From CAYPHJ01 sp964410485 (GTDB lineage Bacteria > Desulfobacterota > Binatia > UBA9968): a stretch of DNA of 26,232 bases. The position numbers and the translations under genes are program-made. The notes under the pieces were generated by a model that worked only from the letters and a program-made list of their open reading frames with translations, was not told the origin of the DNA and ran no database searches. The stretch spans positions 1-26,232 of the forward strand of contig CAYPHJ010000061.1 of the NCBI GenBank assembly GCA_964410485.1. Direction: 5' to 3'. Position 1 is the first letter of the stretch; each line of letters opens with the position of its first letter. This document shows, piece by piece, positions 15,082-21,487 of this stretch.

Positions 15082-15567
15082 GTGGAACAGATCAAAAAGA
15101 TTCTTGCGCCTGTCGATCTTTCGAATCTTTCCAAAGTGGGTCTGCGTTACGCGCTCGAAATGGCCCAATCGCAAAGAGCCGAGGTCATCATCTATAATGT
15201 CATTACGGTGGAGGAAACTCCGTTCCCCCAGGGTGATGAAGCCTGGGTGGCGAGCCAAACGGAGCTACCAAAGATCAAGAGGACGCTGGACGACCGAAGG
15301 AAAGTACTCGATGCTTTCGTCAACGACACGTTGGCAGGACGGACGGCGCCGACGCCTATTCGGCAGCTAGTCGAGATCGGAACACCCTACAGGAAAATTC
15401 TCAACAAGGCGGCGGGGGAAGATGTGGACATGATCGTAATGTCGACTCACGGGCGCACCGGGTTGCTCCATATGCTGATCGGAAGCGTGACTGAAAAGGT
15501 GGTACGCCGGGCGACATGCCCGGTTTTGGCGGTGCCGCCGCCAAAAACAAAGCGGCCGGCGAATTAA
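15082..15567 (+). CDS. Universal stress protein (UspA family)
   Basis: A 161-residue single-domain Usp fold protein. It begins with VEQIKKILAPVDLS (GTG start read as Met), a typical first strand with the nucleotide-contacting Asp. The ATP-binding loop is STHG-(9 residues)-GS at 121-135, with Ser in place of the usual first Gly, followed by TEKVVRRATCPVLAVP. The GTG at 15082 is chosen because GGAGAGG lies 5 bases upstream; an upstream TTG at 15034 lacks any signal. These cytosolic proteins act in stress survival through ATP-dependent switching. The gene converges on the M23 peptidase gene, with the last 4 bases overlapping it. Confidence 0.92.
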   Translation: MEQIKKILAPVDLSNLSKVGLRYALEMAQSQRAEVIIYNVITVEETPFPQGDEAWVASQTELPKIKRTLDDRRKVLDAFVNDTLAGRTAPTPIRQLVEIGTPYRKILNKAAGEDVDMIVMSTHGRTGLLHMLIGSVTEKVVRRATCPVLAVPPPKTKRPAN

Positions 15568-16952
15568 ACACCATCCTCGCCGGATTTACGGAGCGACTTC
15601 CCCTTGATTTCCTGACCGTGGTTGGCGGTGCCAGCCTCAGCGTATTCGACTTCCGCGTTGCGCAACATGGCCTCGTGTTGATCTTTGACGCGTTCGAATC
15701 GGCGCAGATCCTCATCGATCAAACGATCAATTTTCTCTATTCGATGATCGAGAAAATTGAGCTTTTCACCATTGCGGATAAACTCGAAATGCAAGTGCGG
15801 GCCCGTTGCGTGCCCGGTTTGACCGACGTAGCCGATGACCTCTCCTTGCTCGACGGACTTGCCACGCCGAATACCACGCGCAAAGCGAGAAAAGTGCGCA
15901 TACAAAGTCACGTAACCGTTGGCGTGACGGATCTCAACCGTATTGCCGTAGCCGGTCCTCCAACCCACGAACTGCACCCGTCCCCGTCCGATGGCGACCA
16001 CTGGCGTGCCTTGCGGCGCGGCATAGTCGATGGCTCGATGTGGGCGAAGTGTCCGAAAGATCGGATGTCGTCGGTTCGTGCTGAATGGCGAAGAAATTCT
16101 TACAAAACTCAAAGGCGCGCGCAGAAACGGCCGGCGAACCGCGCGCCCGTCGGCGTCATAGTAGGCCCCGGTGCCGTCTTCGGCAACGAAGTAAAAGGCA
16201 TTGTAGGCTTCGCCCCGGGCTTCCAACTCAGCGGCCAGGATGCGCCCGCCCTGTTGCCGCCCGTCCGCAAAGTGGTTTTCCTCGAACAATATTGAGAAAG
16301 CATCGCCCCGCTGCAAATCGGAAAAAAAATCAATATCGTATTCGAAAATGCGCGCGAGCGACATGATCTGATTGGAGGTAAGCCCCGCTTCGGTGCCGCT
16401 TTGATAGAGGCTCCCGCGAATCGTCCCGCGAACGATGCGCTTCATCCGCGTATAGGGAATCTCTGCGCGCTCGGCGAACCAACCGTCTCCGGTCGCCTTG
16501 ACGCGCACAATGTCGTTATCGACGACGAACTCCACTGCCTGCACGGACTGATCTTCCGTTCTGCGCACGATCTGGAGGTCGTGGCCAGCGCGCATCCTTC
16601 GCGGATTAATGAATGGACGAACTTGTTCTATGACTGCGTGCGCCGCCGGCAAGTCGAGGCCCGCGCGACCCAACACCGAAAGCAGCGTATCACCACGCCG
16701 CAATCTGATGCCGAGACGCTCCTCGGGGTCAGGCACTGGCGCCGGGTCAACCTCTACCAACTCTGGATCGCTTTGGCTTTGATCGTCCGGGCGCTGCAGG
16801 AACGGCACGGAAAAGATCACGGCTAGCCCGAACAACCCGATATATATCGTACGGACGACCGGCTCCGACACGAGGGACCGTGGAAAGAGCCTTCGGATAA
16901 ACCGAACAGGGTTTTGTATCACGTACTCTCCCGGAGATAATTTAAAATTCAT
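15564..16952 (-). CDS. Membrane-anchored M23 family metallopeptidase
   Basis: A 462-residue peptidoglycan endopeptidase-like protein. It has a short cytosolic N-terminus, one membrane segment at about 34-51 (TIYIGLFGLAVIFSVPFL), a Pro/Asp-rich linker, a LysM/OapA-like region starting RLRRGDTLLSVLGRAGL (84-100), and a C-terminal M23 domain. Zinc ligands are His305 and Asp309 (HRAIDYAAP) and His388 (HLHFEF), with the catalytic-type His353 in YAHF; all are present, so it should be active, unlike EnvC/NlpD-type activators. The layout resembles MepM (YebA). An AAGGAG lies 13 bases before the ATG at 16952. It converges with the stress-protein gene (4-bp overlap), so the two 3' ends share no terminator space. 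Confidence 0.93.
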   Translation of the reverse strand: MNFKLSPGEYVIQNPVRFIRRLFPRSLVSEPVVRTIYIGLFGLAVIFSVPFLQRPDDQSQSDPELVEVDPAPVPDPEERLGIRLRRGDTLLSVLGRAGLDLPAAHAVIEQVRPFINPRRMRAGHDLQIVRRTEDQSVQAVEFVVDNDIVRVKATGDGWFAERAEIPYTRMKRIVRGTIRGSLYQSGTEAGLTSNQIMSLARIFEYDIDFFSDLQRGDAFSILFEENHFADGRQQGGRILAAELEARGEAYNAFYFVAEDGTGAYYDADGRAVRRPFLRAPLSFVRISSPFSTNRRHPIFRTLRPHRAIDYAAPQGTPVVAIGRGRVQFVGWRTGYGNTVEIRHANGYVTLYAHFSRFARGIRRGKSVEQGEVIGYVGQTGHATGPHLHFEFIRNGEKLNFLDHRIEKIDRLIDEDLRRFERVKDQHEAMLRNAEVEYAEAGTANHGQEIKGKSLRKSGEDGV

Positions 16953-17283
16953 TTACACGATTTTACTCCTTGCGTCAAAGAAAAAGTCGCCAAAATATTG
17001 TAAAAAATCACCCAACTGAGACATTTTTTCTCTGTGGGTGCGAGTAATGGTTCTAACATTTGCCCGAAAACGCCTGGACGCTTCACGCGAACGGGTAAAT
17101 CTTTAACCATCGCGCGCGCCTGAAACGCCTCAATTGTCTCAATCATGCCCGGGAATTAGAAATTATGCTCCACGATAAAACCGTCTGTTGATCACTCATG
17201 CATGCACCGCGCCAGCGCCAGAATAAAGCGACCGGTGACAGACCGACAGAGCGCAAAGTGCGGCGCGCAGGGCGCTATATCAT

Positions 17284-17370
17284 GTCATTCCGAGGAGCCA
17301 TGCGACGAGTAATCTGCTTGGGCTTTATTGAGTTTGGCCAAAAGCAGATCCTTCGCCTACTGAGAACTGG
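17284..17370. repeat. Second copy of the GTCAT-edged inverted repeat, degenerate
   Basis: GTCATTCCGAGGAGCCATGC followed by GACGAGTAATCTGCTT pairs with AAAAGCAGATCCTTCGCC on its right. The blocks correspond to those at 7704-7798, but the right edge has decayed. Confidence 0.65.
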
Positions 17371-17390
17371 CAACTAGCAACTGATTCCGA

Positions 17391-17430
17391 CCGGCTGAAA
17401 CGATTGGAACTTTGGAACGGTTGAAACGGC
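17391..17430. repeat. 9-mer repeat array, short
   Basis: CCGGCTGAAACGATTGGAAC is followed by TTTGGAACGG and TTGAAACGGC: four adjacent units of the GGAACGATT/TTGGAACGG type, about 85 bases before the start codon of the cyclodeaminase-family gene. Left edge approximate. Confidence 0.65.
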
Positions 17431-17512
17431 GCGAGGCGCCGACCGGTTTACAGAGCGCTGTAGACACGCTATATCGATGATCAGTCAGTCAAGTTCCGGG
17501 AGAGTCCCAACC

Positions 17513-18610
17513 ATGATTTTTTTGACCAATGAGCATATTCACCAAGTTCTCGACATGCCGACCTGTTTAAAAGCAATGGAAGAGGCCTATCGCGAGCTGA
17601 ACGAACACCGCGCAGGATACCGGCCACGCATCGACTTCTATGTTCCCCAGGAGCCGCACTACTACCGCTGGGGAACGATGGAAGGCGCGTCGCGCAAGCT
17701 CGGCGTTTTTGCCATTCGGATGAAATCCGACATGCTCGCGTGGGAAGAAAAAGACGGCTTCCGGGTGGAGGACAAGTACTGCATCGACCGGGGCACCTAT
17801 TGCGGGCTCATTTTCCTGCTCAGTACGCGCAATGCTGAACCTCTGGCATTGATGAACGACGGCTACCTGCAACACATGCGTGTTGGGGCCTGTGCCGGTA
17901 TCGGCACTAAATATCTGGCGCGCCAGAATTGCAAAATTATGGCGATGATCGGCTCCGGCGGGATGGCGCGAACCTATGCCGCGGCAATTAAAGAAGTGCG
18001 CCCGATCGAGCTTATACGAGTATTCAGTCCAACACGCGCCAACCGCGAAGCGTATGCGGTGGAAATAACCGAGAAATTGGATGTGGAAGTCGTCGCGGTC
18101 GACTCTCCCGAGAAAGCGCTCAAAGGCGCCGATGTTGTCTCGTTGACCACGGACTCTTTGGTCCCCGTGATCAAAGCCGAATGGTTGGAGCCTGGGATGC
18201 ACATCAATAACGTCCGGAACAACGAGGCGGGCGCGGATGTGCTCAAGCATGTGGACGTTATCGCCCGCCTCGGAACTTCGACGTTGTTCGCCGACCGCGC
18301 GCTGGCAGAAGTCACCACCGGCAGCGATGGAATGTTCGCTTACATCGCCGGTACCGCCGAGGAAAAAAAGAAAATCCCGTCAGCGCCGTTTCACGAGATC
18401 GACAATCCCAACATCGGCACCGTTCCCGACATCATGTCCGGGCGCTGGATTGGGCGGGCAAACGATCGGCAGATTACATTTCTCAACAATCAAGGAACAC
18501 AGGGACTACAGTTTGCCGCCGTCGGTGGCACGGCTTATAAACTTGCAAAAACCAAAGGTCTGGGCCATCCACTGCCGCTCGAATGGTTCACGCAAAATAT
18601 TCGCGACTGA
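17513..18610 (+). CDS. Ornithine cyclodeaminase / mu-crystallin family protein
   Basis: A 365-residue NAD(P)-binding protein of the ornithine cyclodeaminase/mu-crystallin family. The start at 17513 is chosen because GGGAGAG lies 8 bases before it; an upstream ATG at 17477 has no signal. FAIRMKSD (67-74) carries the conserved Arg and Lys near the substrate, MRVGACAG (122-129) the second Arg, and IGSGGMA (146-152) the dinucleotide loop. The segment that is GADxPGK in true cyclodeaminases reads NNVRNNEAGAD here (232-242), and a loop at about 74-95 is longer than I expect, so ornithine is unlikely to be the substrate. Family alternatives include imine/ketimine reductases and amino-acid dehydrogenases. 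No partner gene is evident. Confidence 0.85.
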   Translation: MIFLTNEHIHQVLDMPTCLKAMEEAYRELNEHRAGYRPRIDFYVPQEPHYYRWGTMEGASRKLGVFAIRMKSDMLAWEEKDGFRVEDKYCIDRGTYCGLIFLLSTRNAEPLALMNDGYLQHMRVGACAGIGTKYLARQNCKIMAMIGSGGMARTYAAAIKEVRPIELIRVFSPTRANREAYAVEITEKLDVEVVAVDSPEKALKGADVVSLTTDSLVPVIKAEWLEPGMHINNVRNNEAGADVLKHVDVIARLGTSTLFADRALAEVTTGSDGMFAYIAGTAEEKKKIPSAPFHEIDNPNIGTVPDIMSGRWIGRANDRQITFLNNQGTQGLQFAAVGGTAYKLAKTKGLGHPLPLEWFTQNIRD

Positions 18611-18626
18611 ACCCGCATGGAAAACA

Positions 18627-18668
18627 CGGTTGGAACCGCTGGAACGATTGGAACGGTTGGAACGGAAG
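18627..18668. repeat. 9-mer repeat array between convergent genes
   Basis: CGGTTGGAACCGCTGGAACG is followed by ATTGGAACGGTTGGAACGG: about four and a half units of TTGGAACxG. It fills most of the 66-bp space between the 3' ends of the cyclodeaminase-family gene and the membrane protein gene, where a terminator would be expected. Confidence 0.75.
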
Positions 18669-18676
18669 CGCCTAAA

Positions 18677-19810
18677 TCAATTCAAGGCGAACACGCCGAT
18701 CCGTCTCAGGGCCTCCCTGTTGATTCCCTGTCCGTTGATAAAGTCCCGGCGCAGTTCCACTAGTCCCTGCGTATCGAAAACAAAGCCACAGAGTTCGTAA
18801 GCCTCCTGAAGAAGCTCTCGTTGGGCGCGCCGGAGTTGGCCATTGAGGATAGTCGTCACGGTGAGCGTAGTTAACAAAAGCTCCTGCGCCTTGCGATTCT
18901 GCTTTTTCAACAAACGCCGGCTGGAGTTCCAGTCAACACGGATCGACTCCGGCGAGATTTCCAACTCTCGTGACAAGCGGTCGAGCAAAAGCACATAATT
19001 GGGATGGCCATCTGCGCCGCGAATGATAGCTTCACCGACCATCTCGACGATCAATCGGCGACATGCGGCGCTCAGGTTCGCTTTGTGCGCCGAAATCAGT
19101 TCTGCCAAATCCTCTACCACCAGGGGACCCGCAACGCGAATTCGGACCTCGCGCATCACCCAATGAATGATCAAGCCATTCCAGACCGCGAACACCGGAA
19201 TCGATACCAGGGGAATAAAGAAGCGCAACGCGGCGCGCGTAAGGACCCGCCTGAGAAGTACGCGAAGAAGAAAACTGGTCAAGCCAATCTTCAGCCTGTA
19301 CAGAACGGCATAAACCGCCAATTTCCAACGCGGCACCCGCGCGTAGGGATCAATTCCATAGATCGGCTCGCGCGGATTGGGAAGCTCCAGCGCAGCCCGT
19401 GACAGGCCCAAGGCGATCACTTGTTCAATTTCTTGCGTAGACAAACGAATCCCTGCCAGCGAGCTGATGCGCGCCACCATTCGCAGGACTAACCAGTAAA
19501 GAAACAAAATTTCGCCTCCGCTCACTGCTACCGCAACCGTGAGGTAAATTGACCAATAGGGAAGCTGCGTCTGCCAGCCGTTTGCATTTGGGTCATCGAC
19601 CATCTCGCTGCTAAGCGAGATTTCCAAACCGCCCAAAATGGTCCCGGAAACAGCCCCGGTCAGCACAGCTACCGCCACGGTCCAGCGCTCGATCCACTGA
19701 ATGTCTCGCAGTTCGGCAGGAGACCATTTGCGGAGGTGAGTATCTGGCCTGTCAGCCCATCTGAGCAAACAATTCAACCCCAGTCGCTCGACAAAATTCA
19801 TGTTGAACAT
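18677..19810 (-). CDS. Polytopic membrane protein, family uncertain
   Basis: A 377-residue protein that I do not firmly recognise; it may belong to the LBF_2804-type group of uncharacterised membrane proteins, a weak recollection. Probable membrane segments are at about 43-64 (WTVAVAVLTGAVSGTILGGL), 86-113 and 196-219, with an amphipathic Arg/Leu-rich stretch at 164-190 (LRVLLRRVLTRAALR). The C-terminal third is soluble and helical, with a stretch (EMVGEAIIRGADGHPNY) that faintly recalls TerB-like helices. Tandem Met codons (19810 and 19801) leave the start open, and no Shine-Dalgarno sequence is seen. It converges with the cyclodeaminase-family gene across a repeat array. Function unknown. 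Confidence 0.7.
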   Translation of the reverse strand: MFNMNFVERLGLNCLLRWADRPDTHLRKWSPAELRDIQWIERWTVAVAVLTGAVSGTILGGLEISLSSEMVDDPNANGWQTQLPYWSIYLTVAVAVSGGEILFLYWLVLRMVARISSLAGIRLSTQEIEQVIALGLSRAALELPNPREPIYGIDPYARVPRWKLAVYAVLYRLKIGLTSFLLRVLLRRVLTRAALRFFIPLVSIPVFAVWNGLIIHWVMREVRIRVAGPLVVEDLAELISAHKANLSAACRRLIVEMVGEAIIRGADGHPNYVLLLDRLSRELEISPESIRVDWNSSRRLLKKQNRKAQELLLTTLTVTTILNGQLRRAQRELLQEAYELCGFVFDTQGLVELRRDFINGQGINREALRRIGVFALN

Positions 19811-19986
19811 TTTTTTTCACATATACGTATGCGCCCGCGATTTTCAAACGTTGGCTATGCTAGCATGCTGCAGTTCAGAACGTGATTGGCGATCCGCATA
19901 GAGGCGCAATCGGGTCAACGAAGTTCGGCCGTACCGTAGCCAAGCCAGATGATTGATGCGCAGACGGACAAACGTGACACGCTGTA

Positions 19987-20133
19987 ATCGAACGATGAGT
20001 CCCGAGGAGCGATGGCACGGTCAATTGTTTCCCGTCTCAGGTCTTGAAGTCTCGCGTTCTCCCCTCCCCAACGCGAGACCCGGGACCCGAGACTTTAGAC
20101 GCAGGATATTCCTGGCAGGGCTCATCGTTCGAT
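19987..20133. repeat. Nested inverted repeats (possible structured element)
   Basis: The outer arms ATCGAACGATGAG (19987-19999) and CTCATCGTTCGAT (20121-20133) are perfect 13-base complements. Inside, GTCTC (20034-20038) faces GAGAC (20089-20093), extended by AGGTC/GACCC with one mismatch. Innermost, GTCTCGCGTT (20049-20058) pairs perfectly with AACGCGAGAC (20070-20079) around a pyrimidine loop CTCCCCTCCCC. All three can form together as one extended fold in DNA or RNA. Confidence 0.75.
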
Positions 20134-20172
20134 ACCACCTGGTTCACCTGTGAATAATCCGGGCCAGGAGCT

Positions 20173-20236
20173 GGATTACGAAGGCAGGCGCCATTGCGTG
20201 GCGCTTGACAATAGCGGGCGCCCCTGCCTACGATCC
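20173..20236. repeat. REP-like imperfect inverted repeat
   Basis: GGATTACGAAGGCAGGCGCC on the left and GGGCGCCCCTGCCTACGATCC-type sequence on the right (20215-20236) are imperfect complements. Within the left half GCGCCA (20188-20193) also pairs with TGGCGC (20199-20204). Confidence 0.6.
20205..20234 (+). promoter_or_regulatory. Candidate promoter for the ABC transporter genes
   Basis: TTGACA (20205-20210, consensus -35) and TACGAT (20229-20234, 4 of 6 to the -10 consensus) are 18 bases apart, about 130 bases before the start codon. The -10 lies in the right arm of the inverted repeat at 20173-20236, so a folded or protein-bound repeat would mask it. Confidence 0.35.
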
Positions 20237-20363
20237 GGTCTTACTCGCTCTCCAAGGCTGACGTTGTTTTCAGCGGGAGGATCTTTTTACAAGCCAGGGA
20301 TCGTCTAACCTGTTTCTTGTTCGAGCGCTACCCAAAACAATGATTCACTTACAGGAGGTGGAT

Positions 20364-21398
20364 ATGTCCAATCGGCGTTTTTTGCAAACCGGTTTGTCTT
20401 TGCTTCTCGCCATTACATTCTGGGCGGGACAGGCTTTCGGCCAGTCACGTGATGAGCTGATTGCCGCGGCAAAGAAAGAAGGAGTCATCGAATTTCTCGG
20501 CCCCTCGACGTTGTCTCCGCAGGGCGCTCAGGCGCTAGCGCAAGTCTTCAACAAGAAATTCGGGCTCAACATTCGGCTCAACTACCACCCCTCAGGGAAC
20601 ATGACCGGCGATGTAGCGAAGGTCATCAGCCGCGCTGCAACGAAGGTCAAGCAGGAATGGGATGTCATGGTGGTAACCGATGCCCATCACGGATCGCTAT
20701 GGCTGAGAAAACTACAACGGCCGTTCGATTACAAAAAGCTCGGCATCGATTCGCAGGCGATTCATTATGACAGTAGCGCGGTTTCGTTCGCGCATCAGAT
20801 CATCCTTCCCGCCTACAACAAGAATATCCTGCCGGCGAAGAGTGTCCCCAAACGATGGGAAGACCTCCTGGAGCCGAGATGGAAGGGAAAAATCGGCGTG
20901 CCCCACTCCGTGCATCATTTTGCGCGTCTAGCTGCCGGTCCCTGGGGCGAGGAGAAAGCCATCCAGTTCGTGAAGAGACTGGCGGCGCAAAAACCCTTTA
21001 TCGGCAGGCCGGCGGAGATGTACACGCGGCTGCAACTCGGTGAGATCGAGATCGTCTCTAACATCCAGGACAGCTTCATACATCAGGCCCAGAGGAAAGG
21101 CGCGCCTCTCGAGCAAGCGGTTGGGTTGGAGCCCGTACCCGCACCGGCTTACCACGTGGGAGTTCTGCAAGGCGCGCCAAATCCCAACGTGGCACATCTC
21201 TTCACTGCTTTCATGGGTATGCCTGAAGTCCAAGAGGTCTGGGAAAAGTACTCCGGCCACACATCGGCCTACATTCCTGGAACGGCGATGCATAAGTTTG
21301 CCCAGAAATACAAAATGGTGTTCATGGATCAGAGTCAGGCGGAAACTGTAGATCGCCTGACGCTGGAATTCACGAAAATTATGGGATTCAGAAACTGA
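20364..21398 (+). CDS. ABC transporter extracellular solute-binding protein
   Basis: A 344-residue periplasmic binding protein of the family-1/6 type that includes FbpA-like, thiamine and phosphonate binders. The ATG at 20364 is fixed by a textbook AGGAGGTG 5 bases upstream; an ATG at 20340 is rejected. The signal peptide is NRRFLQTG plus LSLLLAITFWAG, with cleavage after QAFG (about residue 26). The mature protein starts QSRDELIAAAKKEG and contains KRWEDLLEPRWKGKIGVP, typical of this family. The paired tyrosines that bind Fe(III) in FbpA are not evident (the matching region reads GVLQGAPNPNVAHLF), so iron is not assured as the ligand. A permease gene follows after 89 bp with a strong stem-loop between. 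Confidence 0.9.
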   Translation: MSNRRFLQTGLSLLLAITFWAGQAFGQSRDELIAAAKKEGVIEFLGPSTLSPQGAQALAQVFNKKFGLNIRLNYHPSGNMTGDVAKVISRAATKVKQEWDVMVVTDAHHGSLWLRKLQRPFDYKKLGIDSQAIHYDSSAVSFAHQIILPAYNKNILPAKSVPKRWEDLLEPRWKGKIGVPHSVHHFARLAAGPWGEEKAIQFVKRLAAQKPFIGRPAEMYTRLQLGEIEIVSNIQDSFIHQAQRKGAPLEQAVGLEPVPAPAYHVGVLQGAPNPNVAHLFTAFMGMPEVQEVWEKYSGHTSAYIPGTAMHKFAQKYKMVFMDQSQAETVDRLTLEFTKIMGFRN

Positions 21399-21412
21399 AA
21401 GGCGCCTAAAGC

Positions 21413-21447
21413 CCCGTCGATTTTGAACTAAATCTAAAATCGACGGG
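21413..21447 (+). promoter_or_regulatory. Intercistronic stem-loop between binding protein and permease
   Basis: CCCGTCGATTTT (21413-21424) pairs perfectly over 12 bases with AAAATCGACGGG (21436-21447) around an 11-base loop. It begins 14 bases after the binding protein stop. No T run follows, so it fits an RNA 3'-end stabiliser or partial attenuator that would leave more binding protein than permease, as seen for other ABC importers. Confidence 0.75.
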
Positions 21448-21487
21448 CCGCGCGCCCGTTTCGGCCTGGTTGCGATTCGCCAGGTGA

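Larger units (their letters stand above)
16953..17512. other. Divergent intergenic region with repeats
   Basis: This 560-bp gap lies between the peptidase and the cyclodeaminase-family gene. It holds a degenerate copy of the GTCAT-edged repeat (17284-17370) and a 9-mer array (about 17391-17430), the latter followed by CGGCGCGAGGCGCCG. The peptidase-proximal 300 bp show nothing recognisable apart from a doubtful 65-codon minus-strand frame. Confidence 0.45.
19811..20363. other. Divergent intergenic region upstream of the transporter
   Basis: This 553-bp gap is unusually rich in inverted repeats: the nested set at 19987-20133 and the REP-like element at 20173-20236, followed by a good ribosome binding site at about 20352-20358. 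A 66-codon open frame across the palindromes is not considered real. Confidence 0.5.

Noticed and set aside
14548..15258. Minus-strand frame of 236 codons opposite TPR2 and the stress protein
   Set aside because: It spans two clear genes and the repeat array in antisense, with no own start signal.
16949..17146. 65-codon minus-strand frame overlapping the M23 start by ATGA
   Set aside because: There is no ribosome binding site, no domain or signal, and it lies in a repeat-rich gap. The ATGA overlap alone is not enough to call it.
13693..18668. Nonamer arrays as CRISPR
   Set aside because: Units are 9 bases, directly adjacent and without spacers, and no cas genes are present.
19953..20153. 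66-codon plus-strand frame
   Set aside because: It runs through the nested inverted repeats and has Arg-rich, low-complexity content expected from palindromic DNA.
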